A stretch of 64,000 nucleotides of DNA from Desmodus rotundus (Eukaryota; Chordata; Mammalia; Chiroptera; Phyllostomidae), in NCBI RefSeq assembly GCF_022682495.2, contig NC_071387.1, positions 148,164,347-148,228,346 on the forward strand. The letters are read 5' to 3'. The position numbers were made by a program, and so were the translations under genes. The notes below the pieces were generated by a model. The model saw only the letters and a program-made list of their open reading frames with translations, was not told where the DNA came from and did no database searches. Shown piece after piece: positions 48,011 through 59,860 of the stretch; within the stretch, counting starts at the first letter, position 1, and every line of letters begins with the position of its first letter.

Positions 48011-48229
48011 TAGGCGGAGGCCAGTGTAGACGCTGAGGGTCTTCCGATCTTCTGCTTTACCGGCGGTTGTCTAGTGACGCTTATTTCGGGAAAGCTTTGG
48101 GTCCCACTGCCATGAACCCCAGAGTGGTGGTAACCATCATTACTCCCTCATACACAGAAATTTTCTCAGGCTAGCCTGTTCTCCCCTTCCTTTGGTGGGC
48201 CCTGAAATACACCGAGCTCATAGATCTCA
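48011..48229. other. Upstream edge of the CpG island
   Basis: The GC content falls off here. No exon or repeat is recognised. Confidence 0.4.
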
Positions 48230-48271
48230 AAAAGAAAGAAAGAACGAAAGAAAGAAAGAAAAGGAAAAAAA
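48230..48271 (+). repeat. (GAAA)n simple repeat
   Basis: Imperfect tandem gaaa units (aaagaaagaaagaacgaaag and so on) end in an A run. Confidence 0.9.
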
Positions 48272-48885
48272 AAACACAAGAAATGATTTGAGAATTCTCA
48301 AAAAGATTCGTTTTGGAGGCTGCCAAACATGACTAATTTTTTTCAATGTGTACTTAAAAAATATAAAGGCTACGAGGAATGGTAAAACTTGAGAGCAGTA
48401 CAAGTAAGCAAGGTTGATTTCTTGAACTCTGAACAACCAGGAAATGAAAGAAAGCTAAAAAGTTAATGAGATTACTACTTCATACAGCAGGAAATAAACT
48501 TCTGGAATTTTTCATATTTACACATGGCATGTATTAAATTGAAGAGTTTAAATATATTTGGGGAGTAACACCTATAATGAGTCATGATGAAAGTTAGGTT
48601 TTGGAAAAAGGATCTTCAATCTCTTGAACACTTTATTTTGGGGAACTTAAACTATCACACACAGTTTCTTAGTACCACTGGGAGAAAGGAGATGTTAGAG
48701 GTGACATTATCTGACCCCCAGCATCAGAAATTTAATCATCGTCATTATTTTAAGACAATGATTAAAGGCATGTAACAGTAATGACATTTTACAAAATAAT
48801 TACTTTTTGCATATTTTTTAGTGTTGTCCAAAAGTTTATGTAGTTTTGAATAATCGAAATTATAATTTTCATACAACTATATCTG
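48272..48885. other. Upstream flank, nothing recognised
   Basis: AT-rich DNA between the simple repeat and the mariner. No gene or repeat recognised. Confidence 0.4.
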
Positions 48886-49534
48886 AGGTCTGTCCAGAAA
48901 AAGTCCAGCCATTGTTAATATAAGAACAGTTTGCAAGATGTAACCTGGCCCCCAAGGAGAGTGGACTGGAATGCGCATGTGTAAACAATGACTGCATCAC
49001 TGTACTAGTCAGTGGGGTGGTAGATGACGTTGAGTGAGCATGTGTACTGTGTGGTTATCTCATTCAAAATGACAGAGTGAGTAGAGCAACAAATCTGCAT
49101 CAAATTTTGCATTAACCTTGAACATTCTAATGTAGAAACTATTCGGATGATTCAGAAGGCTGCAGCTATGGGCAACTGGTGATTGGCAGCTTCATCAAGA
49201 CAATGTGCCTGCTCATGCATCATGTCTCATGCGGAGTTTTTTTGGTGAAACATCAAATCACCCATGTGACTCAGACCCCTGCAGCCCAGATTTGGTACTC
49301 TGTGACTTCTGGCTGTTCCCCAAACTAAAATCACCTTTGAAAGAGAAGAGATTTCAGACTGTCGATGAGATTGAGGAAAATACTAGGTGGCAATTGGGAG
49401 AACTGTGAGGTCCCAATGTGCCTACTTTGAAGGGGACTGAGGTGTCATTGTCCTATGTACAATGTTTCTTGTCTCTTCTTCAATAAATGTCTCTATTTTT
49501 CATATTACATGTCTGAATACCTTCTGACAGACCT
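48886..49534 (+). mobile_element. Non-autonomous mariner (family A, copy 2)
   Basis: The ends aggtctgtccagaaaaagtc and cttctgacagacct are inverted. The plus strand carries the C-terminal transposase piece PAHASCLMRSFFGETSNHPC, then CSPDLVLCDFWLFPKLKSP, open from 49205 to 49408. It is preceded by the same short N-terminal stub as the copy at 2161. Both copies share the junction between stub and C-terminus near 49165, so they derive from one deleted ancestor. The element is 649 bp. Confidence 0.9.
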
Positions 49535-50424
49535 TGTATTTTGCTTATATCCCTTAACATACTCTAAATATTTCTCATCTTTTTAGTGGTAATAATTGTG
49601 AATCCTGAGGGGAAAAAGGACACCTACTAAGAAGGGCTGTTGGTGGTAACTGGGCTCAAGTTTAAAAAAACAGAGACTAGCAGCCATTTCTATGCAGGGG
49701 CCTCTTATGCAAACTGCACTTCATGGAGAAGCCTGCACTGAACTGCCTGCCTACCCCGTATTTCTGCCATCAGAGCCAGCCATATAAAGGAGTTCCTAGA
49801 ATGCTATTGCAACTGATCGGATTGAGGTTTCTCCATCCAATCAGTGCAGTGAAGCTCCAAACAAGTAGAGCCATTCTGACCGATCAGGATAGTGCCTTTG
49901 GACCTATCAAACTGTGAGGATTATGAGTCTTTATTTGCATGAGGATGGACCAGTCAGAGGCCAGGGGTGGGGAATTCTGTTTATGTATGACAGCTCCTAT
50001 CTGGCTCAGAGAGCATACTTTTCCTTTTCACTGAAGACTGGGGACTGGCTAAGCTGAAACACCAACAGAATAGGGATTTTTGTTGATGGTGCATTGGCAC
50101 CAATGATCTTCAGTTGACATTATCATTTTTAAGTGGGACATAATATTTCCCTTAGATAGCCAGTACATAGGTTCAACATAAGTACCCCAAAATTGAAGCT
50201 AAGGTTACTACCACTGACAAGAACACAGAAACTAGAATATGAAGGGTGACAGCAGCCATCTATATAACTGCAATAACAATCAAGAGCACTGTCTGTTTTG
50301 TTACTAGTGTACAGGTCAAGTTCTATACTCTCAAGGTATAGACACCAGTGTAGTACCTCAACTGAAGCCTAACCTAAGCTGATCTCTCACATCAAATTCA
50401 ATAAGATGATGTAAAAATTTACAT
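49535..50424. other. Upstream flank, possible unclassified repeat
   Basis: The part 49620-50080 is richer in GC than its surroundings and includes tatttgcatgaggatggac and gtgcagtgaagctccaaac, which look repeat-like (perhaps an LTR), but I cannot place it. The rest is unremarkable. The sequence atttacat at 50417-50424 is the left flank of the hAT element. Confidence 0.35.
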
Positions 50425-53400
50425 CAGTGGTCTTCAAACTGAGATGTGCATCCCCAAGGGGATTTTGGAGGAATACATGCACACTTAGTTTTAAGGCCAC
50501 CAGTTTCTGAAACTTCAACTTGCATTGGTATGTAATGTTTCCTAAAACTAATTTGCTGGTGAAGGAATGCAGTTAAAGTGTCTCCCTGTTTCATTTTCCA
50601 ACTCTTTCACAATAGCCATATATTTACCAAATTGCAAAAACAAAAGGCATAACTTTCCTTCATTGAGAATCTTTAAATGGTGCATTGATCCAGGGTTTAA
50701 AAATCTCAGGCGGAGAACCAAGATGGCGGCATAGGTAGACACACTGCGCCTCCTCGCACAACCAGAACTGACAGAAAATCGAACGGCAAGGAAGTCCGAC
50801 ACCAAGGAAATAAAAAATAAACGTTCATCCAGACCGGTAGGAGGGGTGGAGACGGGAACCGGGGCGGAGAGGACTCGAGTTGCTGTGGCGGGACCGAGAC
50901 TGGCGGAGTGTGGGACAAACGGGGCAGGCAGTCTGACCACTGGCAGACCCTGCGGCCCCACATTCCTGCAGATAAACCGAGAGGGCGGGACTCAGAGTGG
51001 CGGAGAACGGGGCAGACAGAGCAGTGGGTAGCACCCCGCGGCCCCACATTCACGCACAGATAAACTGGACAAACAGCGGGGAACAAAGCAGACCGCGCAA
51101 CCCAGGGCTCCAGCGTGGGGAAATAAAGCCTCAAACCTCTGATTGAAAATGCCCGTGGGGGTTGGGGCGGCAGCAGGAGAGACTCCCAGCCTCACAGGAG
51201 AGGTCGTTGGAGAGACCCACAGGGGCCTGGGGCGTGCACAAGCCCAGCCACTCGGGAACCAGCACCAGAGGGGCCCAGTTTGATTGTGGGTAAAAAAAAT
51301 GGCCCAAATGACAGAACACTTCAAAGCTCCAGAAAAATACAACTAAGCGAGGAAGAGATAGCCAACCTATCGGATGCACAGTTCAAAACACTGGTTATCA
51401 AGATGCTCACAGAATTGGTTGAATCTGTTTGAAAACCAGGTGAAAAAATGAAGCCTATGCTAAGAGAAACAAAGGAAAATGTACAGGGAACCAATAGTGA
51501 GGCGAAGGAAACTGGGACTCAAATCAACGGTGTGGACCAGAAGGAAGAAAGAAACATCCAACCAGAAAAGAATGAAGAAACAAGAATTCAAAAAAATGAG
51601 GAGAGGCTTAGGAACCTCCAGGACATCTTGAAATGTTCCAACATCCGAATTATAGGGGTGCCAGAAGGAGAAGAGGAAGAACAAAAACTGGAAAACTTAT
51701 TTGAACAAATAATGAAGGAGAACTCCCCTAATCTGGCAAAGGAAATAGACTTCCAGGAAGTCCAGGAAGCTCAGAGAGTCCCAAAGAAGCTGGACCCAAG
51801 GAGGAACACACCAAGGCACATCATAAGTACATTACCTAAGATGAAACAGAAGGAGAGAATCTTAGAAGCAGCAAGAGAAAAGGACACAGTTACCTACAAA
51901 GGACTTCCCATAAGACTGTCAGCTGATCAAAGAGACCTTACAGGCAAGAAGGGGCTGGCAAGAAGTATTCCAAGTCATGAAAGGCAAGGACCTACATCCA
52001 AGATTGCTCTATCCAGCAAAGCTATCATTTAGAATGGAAGGGAAGATAAAGTGCTTCTCAGATAAGGTCAAGTTAAAGAAGTTCATCATCACCAAGCCCT
52101 TATTATATGAAATGTTAAAGGGACTTACCTAAGAAAAAGATCAAAAATAGGAACAGTAAGAATGACAGCAAACTCACAGTTATTAACGACCACACCTAAA
52201 ACAAAAACAAGAGCAAACTAGGCAAACAACTAGAACAGGAACAGAACCATAGAGAGGGAGGGGGAGGGGGGGAAGGTACAGAGAATAAGTAGCATAGATG
52301 ATAGGTGGAAAATAGACAGGGGGAGGGTAAGAATAGTGTAGGAAATGTAGAAGCCAAAGAACTTATAAGTATGACCCATGGACATGAACTATAGGAGGGG
52401 AATGTGGGAGGGAGGGGGTGGGCAGGATGGAGTGGAGTGAGGGGGGGGGAATGGGACAACTGTAATAGCATAATCAATAAATATATTTTTAAAAAAGATT
52501 TAAAAAAAAACCCAAAGGCAAAAAAAAAAATCTCAGGCAATTCATGTCATTCTTTCTCATTTTAAAATATGGGCTATATTGAGAAAATGTATATTTCTAA
52601 TGACTCGGTAACAAGTACTTTTACAAGTCAGATGATTTACACGTAATTGCTTTCAACAAAGTATGATCTTAAAATCTCTGAGTTTATAAATTGGAAGATG
52701 TTCAAAGAATTAAGTGACAGTGATATGACAAACTCCTTATAGCTCCATCTACTTATTTATGTAAAGACATTTTCTTAGAATTTATAAACATTAAAAATTG
52801 AGAAAGCATTAATGCTAAACTCTGTCTCATTCTTGTAAGAAGTAATATTTAACAATAAATTCATGCACTGATTGTAAAAACTTACATGTTTAATAACTAC
52901 AAATATTTGTAATATATTTTATATTGTTTTGAATACTTTCTTATTAGTAATAAATATAATGGTATCTCCATGTAGAAGAAAATGTTTCAGCACTTACAGT
53001 CTTTCAGTCACAGGAAGTTTTAATTTCTTAACTTAAATGTATATATATTTTCATTACAGAGAAATATAGTTGATCACATTCAAACATAAAAATACAATAA
53101 ATTAGGGTATACTACTGAGGGGTAGAGAAGTAGAATGGAGTTATAAGTATAAAGAAAAAAATAAATTATGTAAAATATACTGTAGGTAAGAAAGTTTAAT
53201 CATATAGTTTTTAAGTGGATGGTAGTAGGCATAATTACTACCGTATTTAGATTTCATTGAATTCAATTAAAAGAGTGACTATTCTATTTTAAAATGTCAA
53301 TATTTATAGTATGCAGGAAATTGCATCCTTCAATTCTACCTAAACTTTTGAAAAAATTTAGCTGTTAACCTGGAAATGTGTAAGAGGGTAAACAGTATTT

Positions 53401-53434
53401 GATGTATGTGAGCAAAAATGTTTGAAGACCATGG
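50425..53434. mobile_element. hAT-like element split by a HAL1 insertion
   Basis: The left end cagtggtcttcaaac at 50425 is mirrored by gtttgaagaccatgg ending at 53434, inverted repeats of hAT type. The flanks atttacat and atttactc share six of eight bases. Removing the HAL1 and one target duplication leaves about 1.2 kb of AT-rich interior without an open frame. The call depends on the ends, and the interior is unassigned. Confidence 0.55.
50712..52525 (+). mobile_element. HAL1 (half-L1, ORF1 only), full length with perfect duplication
   Basis: It starts ggagaaccaagatggcggca just after 50711, has a GC-rich 5' UTR to about 51300, ORF1 and a 3' tail with poly(A). The flanks aaaaatctcaggc at 50699-50711 and 52526-52538 are identical, so it is probably the youngest HAL1 here. 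ORF1 from 51448 reads MKPMLRETKENVQG, then EGEEEEQKLENLFEQIMKEN and KLDPRRNTPRHIISTLPKMK. It is broken by a stop before 51448 (near 51429) and by loss of about five bases at 51926 (cagctgatcaaagag) relative to the copy at 41806, which shifts the frame. No ORF2 is present. Confidence 0.93.
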
Positions 53435-54829
53435 ATTTACTCATCAACCCCTGTTGGAGGTTGTCTCCATTTCTAAAGATTTTGGCAATATTTGTTCTTC
53501 CAATCTTTTGTTTAATTTTTTGTTTCCTTAAATAGAAACTCAATGAAAATTCCTTTTTTCTTTTTTTTACTGAAAGACCTTATGTTGTTTTCTAAACACC
53601 TACCTCCTCCCCACCCTCTATTAACAGTAAGAAAAAGGTTTTGTTTGGCATGGCTGGTTTGGTTTGCACCAGTTTGGTAGCTAAGACTTTGGACTCTGGT
53701 TAAATCAGCAATTACTGTCTTCCGAAAAGCCTCAGAATACTTTTGGGGGTATAACAAGAAGAACCATGGACTCAAGTTTAAGGAGTCTTCAGATGGTCCA
53801 GGTGGGAACTAGAGGCCTGGAAAAAGGGAAAGGGAGCAGAGGGATCCTCTGAATGACCCACTCTAGTCAGTCCGGGGGGGGGGGGGGGGGGACAGGCAAA
53901 AAGAGGAACCATGGCAAGGAGCCAAGGCAGCCAGTCTACCCTTAAGGGGAAGCCTTGTGTCACTGAGTCCACAGATCTGGCTCATCTGCCTTGCCTGACA
54001 CCTAGAACTTCACAACTGCCTGTTAGGGCAGAAAGGCCCCTAGAGAGGACTTGTAAGCCCAAAGGGGACACTACCCCATACCTAAAAAGGTGATGGGGAG
54101 GAAATAGACTAGCAGAGAGGTGGCATGCTTATTACTAGAAAAATGAACATTTTCAAGTCTGTAAGTTGTTTTCTTCTTTCTACATATTGATTTTAGATAA
54201 ATTTCCAGGAGTTGGATTATGGAATGACTTTCTGTCTTCTCATAATATTGTCATATAGCTTTCCCACAAAGGCCAATTTGCTATACTAGCAGCAAGGGAG
54301 TATATTGAATTCACTGAACCTTGTCCTCACTAGATAGTTTTTAAATTCTTGCTCAGCTAGTGGTATGTGTAAAACGATACATCAAATTTTCCCAGATTTG
54401 CCTGGCCACTCTTGTGATTTTTTTGGTCCATATAATCTCCTATAAAGTTTTCCCTCTGGGGATTTTCAAATGTTTAGTTCTTACTAGGGTCTGTTTAAAC
54501 CAGAAACCTCAATGAAACAGCTGGCATGGTTTTGGTAAACTTTGTAACTTGGTCTAATTTGGGGAGAGACCAGGATAAATGAAAAAAAAAAATACCTTCT
54601 GTTTTTAGTACTAACTGGACAACAGCTTTAAAAAGCATAAAAGGAAACTACTTTAATGAATATAAAAGTTACACAAAAAATAGCATAACAATGTATATGA
54701 TTCCCACACTATTTAGAAGGCCTTTCTTATGTAAGGAATTTTTTATTAACACTGACAATTTGTTTAGCCAAGGTGAAGTATTTTAATTGTCATAAGTTTA
54801 TTCATCGTATCAATAGTTATTGAATCCTA
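53435..54829. other. Upstream flank, nothing recognised except a G run
   Basis: AT-rich DNA with a GC-richer block at 53770-54090. An 18-base G run at 53874-53891 is the only striking feature. Confidence 0.4.
53874..53891 (+). repeat. G18 homopolymer
   Basis: Eighteen consecutive G residues lie after agtcagtcc. Such runs can form G-quadruplex DNA, and their length is prone to sequencing error. Confidence 0.8.
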
Positions 54830-55080
54830 TTTTACTATGTTAGATACTAAATTAATATGACCCCTGATTTCAAGAAGTTTATGGTCTGTGGGAGAAATGT
54901 AACTATAAACAGATGAGAGTCATATGTGTATATAAACAACCATGAGAGCCCAAAGTATGGAGCTTCTAACTCTCCTTGGATAAGTCTTGAAAGGAGATAA
55001 TGGTTAAACTGGATCTTAAAGGATTAGAGGGAATGGGAGAAGGGAGGGAGTCCTATGGAGAAAGCAGGAGATGAGAGAAC
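54830..55080. repeat. Ancient LINE-like remnant (L2/CR1-like)
   Basis: The phrases ggataagtcttgaaaggaga and aaactggatcttaaaggatt follow a widespread ancient mammalian repeat. The family is uncertain. Confidence 0.4.
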
Positions 55081-56384
55081 ATAGGAGTTGGCCCCTTTTC
55101 TCTTCTCCACTTACCCCCCAGGCACATGGTGGTACCCTAGGTGACCTCCTAAAGATACAAAAATCCCCCACTACCCTCCCTCAAAGTGCATCATTATTCA
55201 CCATTTCTCATTTCTGCAGCTTAACCAGAATTCACATCCTCTCAGTGCAGCTGCTCTCTTAGAGGTTTTAGAATGCATGTGGCTCAGTGTGAAAGTAATC
55301 TACTTAAAGCAAGAATATATCCTTGGGGTACTAGCATTTTAAAAAGGAAACTTGTGAGCTCAAATGAATGTTAAACTTGTAGAAGTATGCAAGGCAGAAT
55401 TCTTTCAGCAGGGAAATTTCCAGATTCCCCTTGTGTATTTTGATCTAGCCTCTCTCTACTTCCCTGAATAATATAAGATAAGGCAGCAACTCAGTCACCA
55501 AATTCTGATAATTTTCTCTTGACTCAGTCACCCACTTTGGTATGGTGCTATAATTTTACTCATCACATTATCACAAGCTAGAAATCTTATGTCATAAAAG
55601 TATGTTTCTTTTCTTTGTTATCTCATTTCCTGAAGTTTTCAGGGTCCTAACTCTAACTCTCTCTGTAAGAGCAATGAATAAGAAAGATTTTGAAGAGTCT
55701 TAGGAATCAGCTTCTACCCACTGGTAGCCTCCCCCGTCACATCCCAGCCCGGTCCAGCCGATATTGTCCAGCATTTTCAGCATAGAAGCCCAAGATTCTT
55801 GGAAAGATGAGGATGTACTTGGTAACTCAGAGCAGGGAATCTGTTATGAGGAATTCTTTATAGGTTAAGAGAGTCTCCTAGCAGTGGCGCAGATGAAGGA
55901 GACAAGTCATCTCAGATGTGGGAACACTCTCAGCAGTACCCTCCTGTCAAAACATCCAGACCAGCTGGAAATGATCCCTATGTGTTGATGATGTTGGCTA
56001 CAGCTTCAGTCTCAGTCCTTCTTCTTGCCCTCACCTGTGTCCATGCCCCTGACTGACTGCCCATGTCTGTGCGGGTGTTCAACCAATCACCAGGGAATAA
56101 CTCCAACCTCAGCAGTAACTCCTTGGCTTCAGTCCCAGTCAGGCTGATGAGTCCAGAAATTATCCAGCCTCAACATATATCTGTCTTATATAATTTTTAT
56201 CAAACATTGCACAGTTCGAAGGCCACATCTCTCCCCAACTCCTTGCAACCACCTCTAGGCCATCACGAATAAGCCAGATCAGGGCAGTTTTCATTGAATC
56301 CCCACAAAATGAAAAATCCATCTCTACTTGCTACAGCAGCATGGGCCTCCACATACATGTTTCTTCAAAAATGGTCCATAAGAT
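55081..56384. other. Upstream flank, nothing recognised
   Basis: Mixed-composition DNA with short open frames at 55071 and 56063 that show no domain. No gene or named repeat. Confidence 0.4.
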
Positions 56385-56512
56385 CTACCTAGGAAACTTG
56401 TTTAAAATGAAGATTTCTGGAACACACTCTCAGGAATTAAGATTTACTAGTTTTGATGTGACACATGAGTCTACATTTTTAATAAATCCTAGAGATGATT
56501 CCTATGCCCATT
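56385..56512 (+). repeat. MER5A-like hAT remnant
   Basis: The stretch aaacttgtttaaaatgaaga, then ggaacacactctcaggaatt, follows the MER5A middle and right part. Diverged. Confidence 0.5.
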
Positions 56513-58399
56513 AGAACCTTGGTCTTAAAGGTCCTTGTCCTCGACTTTCTTAAGAGAAGATGACATCACAGGTGTGGATCCCTGCCATGTTTCCTCCAAT
56601 TATTTCCTCCAGTTACATTAGTGTCTGCTCAGTTGGATGTGGGCAGACAACCCAAGACTGCTATAGAGCGGTTTAGCCTGAGGATGTGGCTTTATGACTG
56701 ATGGACCACCCTACTAAGCTTGTGAGATTTGCTTATTGGGGGTTTACCAACCTGGTTGACAGCCTGATGAGTCACACCCCAAGTGAGCAATGGTGATACT
56801 GAGTTCTCTGACATGGCCCAGACTGATGTAGACAGAGCAGGCTCTTGTCAGTTACAAACATATGAGACCCCACCCAAAGTCTTAGGAGCCACACTTATTA
56901 GCAGGAGTCAGATCACTTCTAACCCAGTAGTCCATCTAGGTCCTCTACTGCTACCCCAGCCTAGATCTAGGGCACTCCTACCCCCTCTGCCAGCCCTGGG
57001 GACAGTGCCTCAGACATCACTCCAAAGCCCCTGTTGGCCAGGCCCTAAACATTCAAATGATCTTCTGGTGCCTTACTTTCTACAGAGCCCGGGAAATAAA
57101 TTTTGCTTTCCCAACCCTCACTCCTTCTGTGTTTTCACATCCTGTCGCAGTTCCGGATTCTACTTTCAGGTTGCCCTCTCTCACACCCACCTGTTCATCC
57201 CTACACAGGAGCTGCCAGCCACCTCGTGGGGCCCTCAGCTTGAAGGCCCCCTTCTTCGTGCACAGGGATGAATCACCATCAACAATTCTATCTCTGACAA
57301 GGTGACCCCCTATTCCAGAGCTGCTTCAACACCTCCCAGGTGCTGAAGCTCTAGGAACATCATGCCATTCATCTTCCCAGTGAAATTCACTATGTCATAC
57401 TGTGGAATTCTGTAAGGTGATTCAGCTCCATCTCATTTCCCATCCATCTGACTTCCTCAGCATCTAGTGACTATATCCACTGACTTTGTGCCTCGCACTC
57501 CTTCTTTAGGTCCTTTCTACATGACCCCTGTGTGTTTCACTGCTGACCCCTCTCTGAAAAGGCCAGTGCTGCAGCAAAGTAACTTTCCCTGACCCCAATC
57601 CTGCTGGTTTCTGGCTTCTTTTTCCTGCCACCAATGGGCAGTTACAATATGTCCTGTGTCTACTCTTTCCCTGAACTCAGCCATGATGGTGAGGACCCTG
57701 TCATGTCGACTCTTTCTTGCTGGAACCCTTCATGCCAGTTGTTGGCTGTCAATTGTGACTGAGGCCGCTTCATTTCTTGATAATAGTGGCTTCTGTCTGG
57801 CTGTTCTACTGGCATTATTCTCTGTTATCTAAGTTAGTCCTTTAAAACCTGTCCCATGCCAGTAGGTAGGTCCCATGCTAAGTCTCAGGCTCTCTTCCTG
57901 CCCCATAAGGCCAGAGTAGCCCACCATACTTACAATCCAATCCTGACTTAGGATTCCCCTTTGGAAGGGGATAAGGCCCATAGTGTCAGTTTTGTGAGGA
58001 CAGTATTCTTGTGGAGAGCGCCCAAGGAACTGTTTGAAGACTTACATTGGAAGCAGATTTGTGGTGTAGGCATCAGGTTCTCCCCTTGAGAAGTATAGAT
58101 CAATTCCTCAGAAGCACACTGGCAGATCTATCCGCAGAGCTGAGTACTGCTGTGCTTAGTACAACCCTATGTAAGCTCAGTACAATCTGTTTACCATGAT
58201 TTATTTTATTTTGGCTATATCAGTTTACTATTTTATTTATTTGTTATTTTACCTAAGTGTTTTCCATGCCTTTTGGGTAGGCTTCAATTCAATAGTTTAG
58301 GGCACCCAATCCAAGAACACCAAAAAAATCCCTCATCTTCTAGGTCTCTATTCATAGTAAGCTTCTGATTGATCATTTGTGGAGAACAGGCATATTTCA
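56513..58399. other. Upstream flank, GC-richer, nothing recognised
   Basis: A less AT-rich 1.9-kb stretch. The largest open frame, 56783-57271 (162 residues, proline- and serine-rich), has no recognisable domain, no splice context and no CpG island, so I do not call it a gene. An unlabelled old retrocopy or LTR internal region cannot be excluded. Confidence 0.4.
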
Positions 58400-58850
58400 T
58401 CCATCCATTAATTTACCAATTCATTCAGCCACTCATTTTTTCAACACATGTTTTTGCTGACTCTGTGCTACGCCCAGCGACATGGCCTGGGAATGCAGGG
58501 TGTGTGAGCAAGGTCAAGTTGAACGTGTCCCCCTGGAGGAGCTGAAGCACTTCATTGGGGCTGGGCAATGGGGTGGGATGGGGGCTTTCCAGAGGCAGTG
58601 ATGATTATGCAGAAGTCTGAATAGATGAAGAGGTGATATGAAGAAATTTCCATGCAGAGGGAAAGACTCAGAGGCAAGAGAGTGCCTGGCAGTAAAAGAA
58701 TTGAAAGAAATTTCATATGGCTGAGCAACAACCTGCAACAGGAAATGGTAAGAAATAAAGGCCAAGTTTTGAAGGAGTCAGGTCATGGAGCATCTTAGGA
58801 AGCCAGGTAAAATAATTTGAACTTGATGTTATACAACCTTGCTCAGGAGG
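58400..58850. repeat. Ancient MIR/L2-like block
   Basis: The stretch includes attcattcagccactcatttt and gcagagggaaagactcagag, then aggtcatggagcatcttagg and tttgaacttgatgttatac. These are successive landmarks of a widespread ancient mammalian LINE-like repeat. Confidence 0.5.
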
Positions 58851-59429
58851 AATTCAAACCTGAGCAAATAGGGCAGGGCTAGGTGTAGCTTCTGCTACCC
58901 TAAAGGGTGCAAGTAAAAATCAACTTCTGCTTTTACTGAGCAAGCTGGAGATGATGCTGGAAACCAGCTCAGTCACTGGCTCTATAGCCAAGCAGATTTC
59001 CTGAGGATAATACTTAGATCTCCAGGTTTGCCTTCTGGTTCAATGACTAAAAAAAGCAATGTTTCCACGTTCCATTTCCCTCTCAAACAACAACAGCAAA
59101 ACAAACCAACAGCACACACCAAAACTCTAATGCAGTGTCTATTCAGTGGGTTCCAGCACTAGAATCTCATAGTTTCCCTGCCCAGAAGAGCCCTAACTTT
59201 TAAAGTTATGCCTCAACTGCCCTCAGAATAAACAATAATATCCAGGGTGGGTTTTTTTTTTTTTAAACTAAAACCATCAATCTGGGTCCCTTAGCTATAA
59301 TAATATAACTCATCTCTGAGTCTGAGTCTGTTTCTATGTCAGGTACTTAACCAGACTTTGGGCAGGAAGACTTAGCCTCTGTCCTACTTCCCAGACCAAA
59401 CTAGACACAAGGAGGCACGCCCATATGTC
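58851..59429. other. Upstream flank, nothing recognised
   Basis: Contains a (gt)-poor mixed stretch with a T12 run near 59250. No gene or named repeat. Confidence 0.4.
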
Positions 59430-59600
59430 CTTACTCATCAGAACAGCAGGAGCCCCCAACCTTGAGAAAGGGATGTGTGAGCTGAGACCTGAAGAAGGTG
59501 GGGAAGTTGTAGCTAGACATAAGGGAGGGAGATGACGTCCCAGGCATGTGGAATATCTTACGTAAAGCCCTGAAGGAAAAGAGGGGCATGGCAATTCAAG
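59430..59600. repeat. Ancient MIR/L2-like block, second piece
   Basis: The phrases gtgtgagctgagacctgaag, aggcatgtggaatatctta and aaagccctgaaggaaaag belong to the same ancient repeat type as 58400-58850, in the same direction. Confidence 0.5.
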
Positions 59601-59654
59601 GGTAGCATCTGAGGGTTCCAGTGCTGATCATGGTTTCCTAATTAGTACCTGCTG

Positions 59655-59860
59655 TGGCTGCCAATACCAGTGAGCATTTATTTAGTGTTTCTGTGTTTGC
59701 ATAAAAGCTTGAGGATTGTTACTGTATTGGTTTTTCCTAAAAATACTGTTAAGTACTATTACACAGATGGGGAAACCAAGGGGTCACAAGGTTAAGTAAC
59801 TTGAGTAAAATCACATGGTCATTTAGTGACAGGCAGAATGGTATCTAGACAATTTGACTC
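59655..59860 (-). repeat. MIR SINE
   Basis: The reverse complement of the MIR core is readable: cacagatggggaaaccaagg, then aaggttaagtaacttgagta and atggtcatttagtgaca. Confidence 0.75.

Noticed and set aside
56783..57271. 162-residue open frame as a gene
   Set aside because: It has no recognisable domain, start context, splice sites or promoter. It may be chance.
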